Shown here one piece after another: positions 34,600-43,625 of a stretch of 64,000 bases of DNA (within the stretch, counting starts at the first letter, position 1; each line of letters begins with the position of its first letter). Location: positions 26,476 through 90,475 of the forward strand of contig NZ_FNCN01000006.1 of NCBI RefSeq assembly GCF_900100605.1, given 5' to 3'. The notes beneath the pieces were generated by a model that saw only the letters and a program-made list of their open reading frames with translations, searched no databases and was not told the origin of the DNA. The position numbers and the translations under genes were made by a program. This stretch comes from Sinosporangium album. GTDB lineage: Bacteria > Actinomycetota > Actinomycetes > Streptosporangiales > Streptosporangiaceae.

Positions 34600-35502
34600 T
34601 CAGGCGGCCGACGACGAAACGGGGGCGGAGCCATCCTGCGGGGACGCCTGGAGGGCGGCCGAGTGCGCTGTGGCGGGGTGCCCGGTCGCGGGGCGCGCGG
34701 TGGCCGGGTGCGCGGTGGCCGGGTGCGCGGGCCGTACCCTCCACAGGGAGCGCCCGCCGCGGCCCGCCAGGCCGACGCGGGCGAAGATCATGAAGAGCTG
34801 GGAGAAGACGCCGAGACTGTGGCGTGACACCGAGAAGGTCGACCCGGCCACGTCCCGCCAGCGCACCGGGATCTCCACGACCGGCAGGTCCTTCGCCCGC
34901 ATGCGCGCCAGCAGTTCGACGTCGAAGGCGAAGCCCGTCTCCCGCAGGTCCGCCGCGGCCTCGCGCACGCGGGGGCCGGCGAAGAACTTGAACCCGCACT
35001 GCGTGTCGCCGATCGGCCCCACCAGGACGCGGGCCATCGCGCGGAACACGCGCGCCCCGACGCGGCGGAAACGGCTGTGGCGCACTTCGACAACGGACCT
35101 GCGGTCGGCCCTGGAGCCGATCACGGCGGGGCATCCGGCGGCGAGCATGGGGAGCACGGCGTCGAGAGCGGACAGGTCGGTGGCCATGTCCACGTCGCAG
35201 AACCCGACGAAGGGCGCGGTGGTGGTCATCAGGCCGGCGCGGACCGCCGCGCCCTTGCCCCGCCGTTCGCAGGACACGAGTCTGACCTCGACCGGCCCGC
35301 GCGGCCACTCGCGGACGATGCGGGAGGTGCCGTCGGTGCTGGCGTTGTCCACCACGACCACGGACGCCGGGATCTGCATCCCGGCGAGTTTGTCGCAGAG
35401 CAGGGCGAGTCCGCGGGGCAGCCGTCCCTCCTCGTTGTAGGCGGGGACGACGACCTCCAACACGGTTTCGGCGCGGGCGCCGCTGTCCGGGCGGGGGGAC
35501 AC
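34600..35502 (-). CDS. Family 2 glycosyltransferase with repeat tail
   Basis: 300 residues from GTG at 35502. GT-A motifs V-V-P-A-Y-N-E-E-G-R, V-D-N-A-S-T-D-G-T, metal site C-D-V-D-M-A-T-D-L, and Q-C-G-F-K-F-F as in dolichyl-phosphate sugar synthases (Alg5/DPM). Unlike the GT2 at 24141 there are no C-terminal helices. Instead the last 45 residues are a tandem H-P-A-T-A/R-P-A-T-G tail encoded by 15-bp repeats (about 34665-34735). It probably makes a polyprenyl-phosphate sugar or extends a glycan in the cytosol. A gap of 19 bp to GT4 and 12 bp from the upstream small peptide gene indicate one operon. Confidence 0.88.
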   Translation of the reverse strand: MSPRPDSGARAETVLEVVVPAYNEEGRLPRGLALLCDKLAGMQIPASVVVVDNASTDGTSRIVREWPRGPVEVRLVSCERRGKGAAVRAGLMTTTAPFVGFCDVDMATDLSALDAVLPMLAAGCPAVIGSRADRRSVVEVRHSRFRRVGARVFRAMARVLVGPIGDTQCGFKFFAGPRVREAAADLRETGFAFDVELLARMRAKDLPVVEIPVRWRDVAGSTFSVSRHSLGVFSQLFMIFARVGLAGRGGRSLWRVRPAHPATAHPATARPATGHPATAHSAALQASPQDGSAPVSSSAA

Positions 35503-35514
35503 AAGCGTGCGCGG

Positions 35515-35643
35515 TCAGCGGGTGCCGTAGTTGTACAGCGGCTTGTCGACCGGCGTCGGCGACGGAGCGGCGAGCGTGACGACGCTCACGCTGGCTCCGA
35601 CGGCAAGGAGCACCCCGATCACGATCGCAATGAGCAGGCGCAT
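35515..35643 (-). CDS. 42-residue secreted or single-helix peptide
   Basis: Starts at ATG 35643 with AAGGAG eight bases upstream. M-R-L-L-I-A-I-V-I-G-V-L-L forms one hydrophobic helix to about residue 26, then a short outer tail P-S-P-T-P-V-D-K-P-L-Y-N-Y-G-T-R. No signal peptidase II Cys. It is the first gene of the operon leading into GT2, GT4 and the AftD-like protein. The tail ending N-Y-G-T-R resembles other small actinobacterial peptides found beside glycosyltransferases, but no family name is certain. It could be an assembly factor. Confidence 0.65.
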   Translation of the reverse strand: MRLLIAIVIGVLLAVGASVSVVTLAAPSPTPVDKPLYNYGTR

Positions 35644-35774
35644 TCCTCGACTCCTTAGTCCTGGCCCGCGTTCGACGTCCCTGACGGTAGAACGTGATCC
35701 TAGAACGTGGTCCTCACCCAAAGCAGCAAATATACGTTAATGCAATAAATCAACCACAAACCTCTACATGATCC

Positions 35775-37358
35775 CTACGGCGATCCGCTGACCTGCCCAT
35801 CTGGCACATTCAACGCATAAAGCGCCGCATGCGGGCCGCTGTGCACCTGTACGGCGCCCGCCAGCCTCGACTGGAACCCGTTCCACTCACGGCGGTCCCC
35901 GTCGAGCACCACGAACCTGAACCCCGCCTCCCGCAGCGGCTCGGCCAGCGACCGGGACGACCGGATCAGCGGGTCGAGCGCCTTGGCCCGCGGATCCTCC
36001 ATGCCGATGACCAGGTCGCCCACGCGCACGGCGTCGTTCCACACCACGTGGCGGGGCAGGAAACGGGGCAGCGGGTCGAGCGACGAACGCCTGCCGTTCC
36101 AGTCGTAGGCCCGATAGGACTCCCACGGCAGCAGCAGCACATCGCCGGGTGTGCGGTCGGCGGCCACCAGCGCCCGGATCCGCTCGAAGTCCCCCGGGTA
36201 GTCCACCGCCGCGAGCCGCCCCCACGCCCCGAAGGCCAGCCCGGGGAGCAGCAGCAGCGGCGCGACCGCCGACACCGCGCCCGGCCTCCCCAGCAGGGCC
36301 GCGAGCGCGCCCGCGCCGAGGGCCGTCAGCAGGGCCAGCGGCGCCACGTACTGCTGCGCGTCCCGCAGCACCGCGAACCCCGGCCACACGTCGATCAGCC
36401 CCGCGAGCGCGGCCCGCCCGGTCTCGCCGAGCCCGACGGCGGCGACCGCCAGGCCGACGGCCGCGGCGACCGCGAGCCCGGCCTTGGCCGGCATGTCCCG
36501 GGCGGCGGCGAACGCGACCACGGCCGCCACCGCGAACACCAGCCGCAGCACCGACGGCACCAGCAGGTCGAGGCCCGGCGGCACCACCTCCGCGTTCCAC
36601 ACCCCCGACAGTGTGAACAGGCTTCCCAGCCCGCCGAGCGGCGTGTCGGCCCGCGCCGCGAACGCCTCCACCCCCACCGGGTCGCTCGGCACCTCTCCCT
36701 GCCGCAGCAGGCTGGGAACCAGCCACGGCAGACTGAACACCACCCACACCACACCGGTACGGCACAGCCCCCGCAGCCGCCGCCCCGGCCCGAGCGCCGC
36801 GACGGGCAGCACGGTCAACGCCGTGATGATCATCGCCATGAAGCCGCCGACTGCGGCTGGGACGAACGCGACCGCCCACCCCCACCCGAACCTCTCCCCC
36901 GCCGCGAGCGCCGCCCGCACCGCCCACGGCAGCCCCGCGTAGCCCAGCAGCAGCGCCCACTGGCCGAGCAGCAGCCGCTCGGCGACGAACGGGTTCCAGG
37001 CGTAGAAGACGCCCGCGGCCAGCCGTACCGCGACCGGTCTCCCGTCGAGCAGCCTCGCCGGGCCCGCGCACGCCAGCACGAAGACGGCGAGCAGGATCAG
37101 CTTCTGCACCAGCGCGCCCGGCAGCACCGCGCCGAGAAGCGCCACCACGGCGTCGCTCGGCACGGCGCGGGGCAGCGTGCCGGTCATCCCGAAGGTCGAG
37201 GGCAGGAGAACGGGCTCGGGCACGAAGACCATGTCGTACGCGAGGGTGAACCCCGGAGCCAGCGCGGGCGCCAGGGCGAGAACGCCGAGGAGCGCGCCGA
37301 CCGCGTAAGGCCAGAACGCCGGCCAGGCTCCACGCCACCCGTTCGGCAGTGCCCGCAA
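35775..37358 (-). CDS. Polytopic membrane protein, putative GT-C glycosyltransferase
   Basis: 527 residues. I choose TTG at 37358 because GGGGAGGA lies just upstream and the product then starts right before the first helix; longer in-frame starts run into the divergent gene's coding region. About 11 helices from residue 15 to 400, with a first outer loop A-Y-D-M-V-F-V-P-E-P, then Y-A-W-N-P-F-V-A-E-R-L and W-P-G-F-A-V-L-R-D-A-Q-Q-Y. The last 130 residues form an outer domain (L-P-W-E-S-Y-R-A-Y-D-W-N-G-R). The layout matches GT-C glycosyltransferases of envelope loci; the sugar and acceptor are unknown. Divergent from the next gene by 90 bp. Confidence 0.75.
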   Translation of the reverse strand: MRALPNGWRGAWPAFWPYAVGALLGVLALAPALAPGFTLAYDMVFVPEPVLLPSTFGMTGTLPRAVPSDAVVALLGAVLPGALVQKLILLAVFVLACAGPARLLDGRPVAVRLAAGVFYAWNPFVAERLLLGQWALLLGYAGLPWAVRAALAAGERFGWGWAVAFVPAAVGGFMAMIITALTVLPVAALGPGRRLRGLCRTGVVWVVFSLPWLVPSLLRQGEVPSDPVGVEAFAARADTPLGGLGSLFTLSGVWNAEVVPPGLDLLVPSVLRLVFAVAAVVAFAAARDMPAKAGLAVAAAVGLAVAAVGLGETGRAALAGLIDVWPGFAVLRDAQQYVAPLALLTALGAGALAALLGRPGAVSAVAPLLLLPGLAFGAWGRLAAVDYPGDFERIRALVAADRTPGDVLLLPWESYRAYDWNGRRSSLDPLPRFLPRHVVWNDAVRVGDLVIGMEDPRAKALDPLIRSSRSLAEPLREAGFRFVVLDGDRREWNGFQSRLAGAVQVHSGPHAALYALNVPDGQVSGSP

Positions 37359-37448
37359 CGCCTGTCCTCCCCGCGGCGAATCGGAGGCTTTCCCTTGGCC
37401 ACCAGGTGCAATATCATGCCGCGTTGACCGAGCAGAGGGCGGTGTGGG

Positions 37449-39410
37449 GTGACACTCCGAGCTTCTCCCGGCCACGGTGACCGCCCCGAGCGGGACACAC
37501 CGCACGCCGACGGGGCGGAAGACGAAAGCAGGGCCGGCGGGCCCTGCGGCGACGCCGTTCCGACGGCCACGACCGGGGCCTTGGCGCCGCGTGCCCGGTC
37601 GGCGGCCGGCCCCCTGCTCGCCGCTGCCTGTGTGCTGATCGCCGCCGCCGTCTGCTGGAAATGGGTCGTGCTCTCGAACGGCTACTTCCGCGAGGACGAC
37701 TTCGAATACACGGTCCGCGGGTTCGAGAACGCCCTGGACCTCGACTACCTAACCCGCGTCCACTGGGGCCAGCTGATGCCGGGGGGATTCGCCCTGGCAT
37801 GGCTGCTCGCCCGGGTCGCGCCCTACAACTGGGAGCTGACGAGCGCGATCACCCTGGCCGGGCACGCCCTGGCCGCGCTGGCGGCGTTCAGGATGCTGCG
37901 GGTGCTGTTCGGGTCCCGGCCCGCGATCCTGGCGCCGCTCGCGGTCTATCTCTTCACGCCGCTGACGCTGCCCGCGCTGGGGTGGTGGGCCGCGGCGCTG
38001 AACCTCGTCCCGCTGCAGATCGCGGCGCCCATGGCGGTCAGCGCCCACGTGCTGTATCTGCGCACCGGGTGCCGCGGCCACCTGTGGGCCGCCACCGGCT
38101 GGATCACCTTCGGGCTGCTCTGCTTCCTCAAGGCGGGCGCGATCCCCCTCATCCTGTTCGGCCTGACCCTCGGCTGGTTCGCCGGGCGCGGCGGCACCGG
38201 CGGCGCCGCCGCGCTCAAGGACACCGTGTGGCGGCACCGCCGCGCCTGGACGATGTACGCGGTGCCGCTCGCCGCCTACGCGGTCGTCTACCTATCGCGG
38301 CTCGGCGGCTCGGGCACCCGGATCTCGGTGACGGCGCTCGGCGACGTGGCGGAGTTCGCGCGGCGGCTCATCACCGAGACCTTCCCCGCGACCGCCGTCG
38401 GCGCGACCTGGGACTGGTCGCCGGTCGGCACCGGCGGCTACGCTCTGGCGGCCCCGGCGGCCCCCCACCTGCGGGTCGCGCTCGCCGCGACGGTCGCGGT
38501 CGTCGCGGCGAGCCTGCTGCTGTCGCGCGGCGCGTGGCGGGCATGGGCGCTGCTCGTGTGCTACCTGGTCTGCGCCGACGTGCTGCCCATCGCGCTCGGA
38601 CGGCTGAGCCCCGGCTCCGTGGGCCTTGCCGGGGCCGAGACCCGCTACACGGCCGACGCCGCCTTCGTCCTGATGCTGTGCCTGTCCCTGGCCTTCCTCC
38701 CGGTCGAGGGGACGGAGCGGCGGGTCACGCCTTTACGCCGGCTCACGGCCCGCGCCGCCGTACCGGTCACGGCCGTGGCGCTGACCGCGTTCACGGCGTC
38801 GTCGCTGTGGTCGGGCACGCGCCTCGTGGCCGCGGTGGACGGCCGCCCCGCGCGAGGCTACGTGGAGACGGCCCGCGCCCAGCTCGCCGCGGCCTCCCAC
38901 GACGCCGACATCTTCGACCGGCCCGTTCCGTCCCACGTGGCCGGTCCCCTGTTCGGCGCCTACGCCCACACCTCCCACGTGCTCGCCCCCCTCGCCAAAC
39001 CCATCCACCGCCGAACCATGCGCACCCAGCCCCCCTCGGAGCACCCGCTGGTCCTCGACGACACCGGCAGGCTCACGCCGCTGTCCGTCCGGGGGACGAG
39101 GCGCACCCCGCCCTCTGGGCTGTGCTGGCCGCAGGCAGGCAACGCGGTCGACATCCCCGTCCGCGGCATGACCGCGGCCGGGGAGAGCACCCACATCGTC
39201 AAGCTCGAACACATCAGTCAGAGCGAGATCCTGGTGAGCATCGCCTTCGGGCGGGGCCGGATCAGCACGGCCATCCCCCACGGGCTCAAGGCCACGACGT
39301 TCGGCGTGACCGGCGGCGGCGGCGCACGGCTGCGGCTCATCATCGAGACGCCGGGGTCCTCCGTGTGCGTGACCGCCGCCACCGTCGGCGTCGCCGTACC
39401 GAAACGGTGA
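37449..39410 (+). CDS. Polytopic membrane protein, GT-C/GT39-like
   Basis: 653 residues, GTG start. A soluble N-terminal 50 residues (Asp/Glu/Arg-rich) precede about ten membrane helices. The first outer loop carries Y-F-R-E-D-D-F-E-Y, the acidic pair expected at the metal or lipid-phosphate site of GT-C enzymes. The last 200 residues (after R-L-V-A-A-V-D-G-R) form an outer domain with a beta-rich end (H-I-V-K-L-E-H-I). Likely uses polyprenyl-phosphate sugars outside the membrane; specificity unknown. It ends one base before the stop of the convergent gene at 39412. Confidence 0.75.
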   Translation: MTLRASPGHGDRPERDTPHADGAEDESRAGGPCGDAVPTATTGALAPRARSAAGPLLAAACVLIAAAVCWKWVVLSNGYFREDDFEYTVRGFENALDLDYLTRVHWGQLMPGGFALAWLLARVAPYNWELTSAITLAGHALAALAAFRMLRVLFGSRPAILAPLAVYLFTPLTLPALGWWAAALNLVPLQIAAPMAVSAHVLYLRTGCRGHLWAATGWITFGLLCFLKAGAIPLILFGLTLGWFAGRGGTGGAAALKDTVWRHRRAWTMYAVPLAAYAVVYLSRLGGSGTRISVTALGDVAEFARRLITETFPATAVGATWDWSPVGTGGYALAAPAAPHLRVALAATVAVVAASLLLSRGAWRAWALLVCYLVCADVLPIALGRLSPGSVGLAGAETRYTADAAFVLMLCLSLAFLPVEGTERRVTPLRRLTARAAVPVTAVALTAFTASSLWSGTRLVAAVDGRPARGYVETARAQLAAASHDADIFDRPVPSHVAGPLFGAYAHTSHVLAPLAKPIHRRTMRTQPPSEHPLVLDDTGRLTPLSVRGTRRTPPSGLCWPQAGNAVDIPVRGMTAAGESTHIVKLEHISQSEILVSIAFGRGRISTAIPHGLKATTFGVTGGGGARLRLIIETPGSSVCVTAATVGVAVPKR

Positions 39411-39411
39411 G

Positions 39412-40374
39412 TCAGCGGCCGGGCTCGGCGTCGCGCCCCGGGGTCTCCCGTACGGCCCCGGCTGAGATGTGCCGTTCCGCCCAGCCCGCCACCGACTCGC
39501 GAAGGGACGGCACGGGGGGCAGGGCGGGCTGGGCGGCGCGGCTCGGCGTTGGGGCGGGGGTGGTGGCGGGAGGGTCGACGTTCTGCACGGGCTTGTGCGG
39601 TTCGTCGCCCGAGAACAGGGCGAAGATCAACACCACGGTGATGGCGGTGACGATGGTCGCGCCTATGCCGTACACGACCCGAACGGGCACGTCGCCGAGG
39701 CTCAGCAGCAGCGCCTTGGCGCGACTTCTCGGAGGCGACGGCACCCGCCACGCCTGCTGCGGCGCCGAACCGGGAGCGCCCTCGTCCGGGGCGGCCCGGA
39801 TCACCTCGCGCGCGGGCCAGGACGTCAGCTCGCCCGAACCGCCCCCGCCCGCGGGCGGAGGAGAGGGGACCCCGTGGGGGCCGGTGCCGACGTACGGCGG
39901 GAGCGCCCCGACGAGCGTGGACTCATGCTCGGGCGGCACCTCATCGGCCCGCCTCCAGTCGGCCCCCTCGCCGAACCCCTCGCCGGACCCCTCGCCGGAC
40001 CCCCCGCCGGATCGCGGCTCGTCAGGCCGGGGCCCGCCGGTTCCCGCCGGGGCGAACCCGTCGATCAGGGTGACCTCCGCGTCCAGCGGGGACTCGAAGT
40101 CGCGCTCGGGGTCCCACACGTCGTCCCGGTCGAGCACCGGGTCGAGGCCGGGGTCGCGTGCCTCGCCCCCGGGGGCGGGGCGCCGGGCGTGATCGTCGGC
40201 CTGAGAGCTGCTGGAAACGATGACCTCACCGGGATCGTCGGCGGCCTGCCCTCGCGGCGGGCCCGGAGCCGGAGCGGGCGGGGCGGCGTCGCGGACGGCG
40301 GGAAACGGGGAGGTCGGCCTGTCGCCTTCCGTCTTCCGGTCCCCCTTGGAGGGGATGCCGCGGTCTTCCTCCAT
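39412..40374 (-). CDS. Single-pass membrane protein with long acidic/Pro-rich cytosolic region
   Basis: 320 residues from ATG at 40374. Residues 1-220 are low-complexity, Asp/Glu/Pro/Gly-rich, with an S-G-E-G-S-G-E-G-F-G-E-G run near 125-140. One membrane helix (about 228-252, V-V-Y-G-I-G-A-T-I-V-T-A-I) is followed by an outer tail of about 65 residues rich in Pro/Ala ending R-D-A-E-P-G-R. No enzyme motif. It resembles generic actinobacterial membrane-linked scaffold proteins. Divergent from the HtrA-like protease gene across 152 bp that hold both promoters. Confidence 0.6.
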   Translation of the reverse strand: MEEDRGIPSKGDRKTEGDRPTSPFPAVRDAAPPAPAPGPPRGQAADDPGEVIVSSSSQADDHARRPAPGGEARDPGLDPVLDRDDVWDPERDFESPLDAEVTLIDGFAPAGTGGPRPDEPRSGGGSGEGSGEGFGEGADWRRADEVPPEHESTLVGALPPYVGTGPHGVPSPPPAGGGGSGELTSWPAREVIRAAPDEGAPGSAPQQAWRVPSPPRSRAKALLLSLGDVPVRVVYGIGATIVTAITVVLIFALFSGDEPHKPVQNVDPPATTPAPTPSRAAQPALPPVPSLRESVAGWAERHISAGAVRETPGRDAEPGR

Positions 40375-40526
40375 GGCCGCAGAGTACGTTACCCAGCGCA
40401 CTAGCGCACCGGTCCCACACCCGATTTTGAAAGGCCCCAGACCCACGCCAGACCCACCGCACTACTCAAAGTATGCTTTTACCCACTCCCCGTATCATTG
40501 TTCCGGTTCAGGGAAGGTACCGGCCC

Positions 40527-41639
40527 ATGGGGACCACACCGGCTAAGCGACGAGCGCCCCTCGCCCTGGGCGCCCTCGCCCTTGCACTTGCGCTCGGCGG
40601 CTGCGGGATCACCGCGCCGCCGACGGCCGCACCGACCGGCGGCACGACCGCGAGCCACGTCGGCACAGCGGCGACCGCCCCCACGGCGGCTGGAGAGTCG
40701 GGCACCGTGCGGGCCCTGGAGACGACCTACGAGAACGTGATCAGGAAGGTCCTGCCCTCCATCGTCCAGATCAACGCCGAGAACGGCCTCGGCTCGGGCA
40801 TCGTCTACGACACGTCCGGCCACATCATCACAAACGCCCACGTGCTCGGGGACGCGCGCACCTTCCAGGTCACCCTGCCAAGCGGGGGGACGCCCCGCGC
40901 CGCGACGCTCGTCGCCACCCATCCCCTGGGCGACCTCGCCATCATCAAGGTGAAGGACGCCACCGGACTGGCCCCGGTGAGGTTCGGCGACTCCCGAAAC
41001 GCCAGGGTGGGGCAGATCGTGCTGGCGATGGGCAACCCCCTGGGGCTCTCCGGCAGCGTGACCAACGGCATCATCTCCGCGCTGGGCCGTACGGTGACCG
41101 AACCCGTCGGCCGAGGGTCCACGGGGGCGACCATCGCCAACGCCATCCAGACCTCGGCGGCCATCAACCCCGGCAACAGCGGCGGAGCCCTCGTCACCAT
41201 GAACGCCGAGGTCATCGGCATCCCCACGCTGGCCGCCGCCGACCCCACCCTCGGCCGGGGCACGGCTCCCGGCATCGGGTTCGCGATCCCGAGCAATACC
41301 GCGGTCGACATCGCCAACCAGATCATCAAAGAGGGCAAGGTCACCAACACCCGCCGCGCGGCCCTGGGCATCAGCGGCCAGACCGTGGTCTCCCAGGACG
41401 GCACCGCCGCGGGAGTGGGCGTGGTCAGGGTGTCCCCGAACAGCGGAGCAGAGCGCGCCGGAATCCTGCCGGGCGACATCATCGTCGGCGTGAACGGCAC
41501 CAAGATCACCACAATGGCGGACCTGTCTGAGCTTCTCGCCACCCTCAGCGTCGGTAGAGAGGCCAAGGTCGACATTCGCCACCCCGACGGCAGCCAGGAG
41601 AGCGTCAACATCAAACTCGGTGAATTGCCTGGCCAGTAA
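40527..41639 (+). CDS. HtrA/DegP-like serine protease, lipoprotein
   Basis: 370 residues from ATG at 40527 with GGAAGG upstream. Lipoprotein signal with lipobox L-G-G-C (Cys26), then a Thr/Ala-rich linker to about residue 60. Trypsin-like S1C protease: His105 in T-N-A-H-V, Asp136 in G-D-L-A-I-I, Ser218 in G-N-S-G-G-A. A C-terminal PDZ domain (about 280-365) has V-S-P-N-S-G-A-E-R-A-G-I and G-D-I-I-V-G-V-N-G. It degrades or refolds damaged proteins on the outer face of the membrane. Many actinobacterial HtrA proteins have an N-terminal helix rather than a lipid anchor. Confidence 0.92.
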   Translation: MGTTPAKRRAPLALGALALALALGGCGITAPPTAAPTGGTTASHVGTAATAPTAAGESGTVRALETTYENVIRKVLPSIVQINAENGLGSGIVYDTSGHIITNAHVLGDARTFQVTLPSGGTPRAATLVATHPLGDLAIIKVKDATGLAPVRFGDSRNARVGQIVLAMGNPLGLSGSVTNGIISALGRTVTEPVGRGSTGATIANAIQTSAAINPGNSGGALVTMNAEVIGIPTLAAADPTLGRGTAPGIGFAIPSNTAVDIANQIIKEGKVTNTRRAALGISGQTVVSQDGTAAGVGVVRVSPNSGAERAGILPGDIIVGVNGTKITTMADLSELLATLSVGREAKVDIRHPDGSQESVNIKLGELPGQ

Positions 41640-41720
41640 GCTTAGACCGACAAATCCCGATAGCAGTGCCATATCAGAATTTCAGTATTCATTGACCGGA
41701 GCCCTGGTTTATCCAGGATT

Positions 41721-42257
41721 ATGCGTACCGTGACCACCGCGCGCCTGATCGCCATCGGCCTCATGCTCAGCGTCGCCGGGATCCCCCTCGGGATCGTCAA
41801 GGGCGACGGGTTCGACCACTTCCGCCTGGCTGCGCTGATGGGCATGCTGCTCGGCCAGTTCATCACCCTGCCCCTCTTGCTGTTCGTCGGCATTGCCCTG
41901 GGCGTACCCGAGCAGCGCAGCCACCTGCAGGTGCCCGGCTACACCATGGGCGGCGTCACCCTGCTGTTCGGCACCCTCATCGTGACGCAGGCGTGGGCCA
42001 CATCGGCCTGGCTCGAAAGCCTCCCGCCGGGCGTCGGCGACCCCGCGGGCGAGTTCGCCATCACCATGCTGGCGGGCCTGTCCGGAGCGGTGGCCGTCTT
42101 CCTCGGCCTCGGCATGCTCGTCGCCCGGGTGCTGGTCGACCGCCACCTGCGGCTGGTGAACCTGCCCGTCCCGGCCCACCTGACCGGCGACAGGCCGCTA
42201 TCGGCCATCCTGCTGGCCGAGGAAGCGGCCTGGCCTTCCCGCGCAGGACGCGTATAG
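41721..42257 (+). CDS. Four-helix membrane protein of unknown function
   Basis: 178 residues from ATG at 41721 (a GTG at 41730 is an alternative). Four hydrophobic helices: L-I-A-I-G-L-M-L-S-V, G-Q-F-I-T-L-P-L-L-L-F-V, G-V-T-L-L-F-G-T-L-I-V and V-F-L-G-L-G-M-L-V-A-R-V-L. The C-terminal 40 residues are soluble. No recognised family. It lies 81 bp after the HtrA-like gene on the same strand, so co-expression is possible. A strong hairpin follows at 42336. Confidence 0.6.
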   Translation: MRTVTTARLIAIGLMLSVAGIPLGIVKGDGFDHFRLAALMGMLLGQFITLPLLLFVGIALGVPEQRSHLQVPGYTMGGVTLLFGTLIVTQAWATSAWLESLPPGVGDPAGEFAITMLAGLSGAVAVFLGLGMLVARVLVDRHLRLVNLPVPAHLTGDRPLSAILLAEEAAWPSRAGRV

Positions 42258-42335
42258 CCGCCGCGACCACCGCCCCGATGCCCCAAGCCTCCGCGGTGCG
42301 CCGGCCGTACGGCCTTGTGTGAGCGCCTCCGGTGA

Positions 42336-42360
42336 GCATCATGCGCCGGGCGCATGATGC
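42336..42360. terminator. Terminator hairpin between convergent genes
   Basis: Perfect 11-bp inverted repeat GCATCATGCGC / GCGCATGATGC around CGG, in the 135-bp gap between the membrane-protein gene and the convergent esterase gene. A second short palindrome, CCGGCCGTACGGCC, lies at 42301-42314. Confidence 0.7.
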
Positions 42361-42392
42361 CCGTGGACTTGTTCGGTTTCCAGGGAATGCCC

Positions 42393-43625
42393 CTAGCGAG
42401 GCTGGATTTCGCAGGCGGTGCCGTTCACTGTGAAAGCGTTGGGTTCTCCGCTGTCGCCGGTGTGGGTGGCGACCAGGCCGAGATATGCAGAATGGCCGGG
42501 AGCGATCGTGGCGTTGTAGCGCAGGTTCTCAGCGCTGATCTGGCCGCTTGCGCCGTTATAGGCGGCACCCCACCCGGAAGTGATGCTCTGGCCCGGGGGC
42601 AGCGTGAAGGCCAGACGCCAGCCTTCCACGGGTGAATCACCGGTATTGGTGACCCGAATACGGGCGGTGAAGCCGGAGTTCCAACTGTTGGTCTGATAGG
42701 CGACCTGGCAGGGAGTCGTCAGGCCGAAGAATTCAACGGCGTGCTGCGCCATTCCCGGAGTGGGCAGCCCATGGCCGACACCTGCGACGCTCACGGCCTC
42801 GACTTTCGCCCGTGCGCCCGCATTGCCGTAACGGGTCCGCGTCCAGGTCGGCTGCGGATTGTCGGTCGACACCGGATTCTGGCCGACGCCGTGGACATTG
42901 GTCCACTGCTTCACCTGCTCCCCGAGGTTGGCGTAGGCCAATGCACCGTCCTCCGTGCCATGCCAGAGCTGTATGCGCGGGAGCCGCCCGCGATATCCGG
43001 GATAAGAAGCCCTGACAAGGTCGCCCCACTGCTCGGGCGTCTTGACGATCCGGCCGCCGGCGCATTCCACGTTCCAACCCCACGGGCTGGCGAAACAGCC
43101 GTACGGCACTCCCATGAACGCGGCCCCCGCGGCGAAGACATCGGGATAATTGGCCAGCAGCACGTTGGTCATCATCGCGCCGGACGACACCCCGACCGCG
43201 AAGACGCGCTTCGGGTCGCCGTCGTATTCGCGCTGGGCGAAGGCCACCATCGACCTGATTCCCACGGGATCACTGCCCCCGCCCCTCCGCAGAGCCTCAG
43301 GCGAGGAGGCGTCGAAGCAGTGGCCGGCCCTGGTGGCCGAAGGGTAGACCACGATGAATCCATAACGGTCCGCGAGGGCCCTGAACTCGGTGTCCTGGTG
43401 GAGAACGGGTCCGGAGCCGGTGCAGTAGTGCAGGGCGACCACGACGGCCGGGCTGTCGGCGACGCTGTCAGGCGCATACACGTGCATTTGGAGATTGCTC
43501 GGGTTCGGACCGAAGTCCGTCACCTCCACCAGCGACGCCGCAGCGGCCGAGGGGGCCGTAAAGGTCAGCGACGCGGCGAGGAGAAGAACGGTCCCGCATA
43601 AGGCATGGAAAACGGATCTCAGCAC
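42393..43625 (-). CDS. Secreted esterase (PHB depolymerase/acetylxylan esterase type) with CBM2
   Basis: 410 residues from GTG at 43625, chosen because AAAGGA sits nine bases upstream and a signal peptide then starts at once (cleavage near A-S-A-A-A-A, 26-31). The alpha/beta-hydrolase domain (about 35-290) has nucleophile Ser148 in G-V-S-S-G, an Asp in H-G-T-E-D-G and a His in G-V-G-H-G-L. A family 2 carbohydrate-binding module fills the last 105 residues: C-Q-V-A-Y-Q-T-N-S-W at its start, W-G-A-A-Y-N-G, paired Cys at the ends. CBM2 usually binds cellulose or xylan, so deacetylation of xylan or a related polymer is likely; PHB is a weaker option. Confidence 0.9.
   Translation of the reverse strand: MLRSVFHALCGTVLLLAASLTFTAPSAAAASLVEVTDFGPNPSNLQMHVYAPDSVADSPAVVVALHYCTGSGPVLHQDTEFRALADRYGFIVVYPSATRAGHCFDASSPEALRRGGGSDPVGIRSMVAFAQREYDGDPKRVFAVGVSSGAMMTNVLLANYPDVFAAGAAFMGVPYGCFASPWGWNVECAGGRIVKTPEQWGDLVRASYPGYRGRLPRIQLWHGTEDGALAYANLGEQVKQWTNVHGVGQNPVSTDNPQPTWTRTRYGNAGARAKVEAVSVAGVGHGLPTPGMAQHAVEFFGLTTPCQVAYQTNSWNSGFTARIRVTNTGDSPVEGWRLAFTLPPGQSITSGWGAAYNGASGQISAENLRYNATIAPGHSAYLGLVATHTGDSGEPNAFTVNGTACEIQPR

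Noticed and set aside
37661-40192. 843-residue plus-strand frame through the membrane protein and the next gene
   Set aside because: Shadow frame of the true GT-C-like gene at 37449 and opposite the gene at 39412; low-complexity Arg/Pro product.
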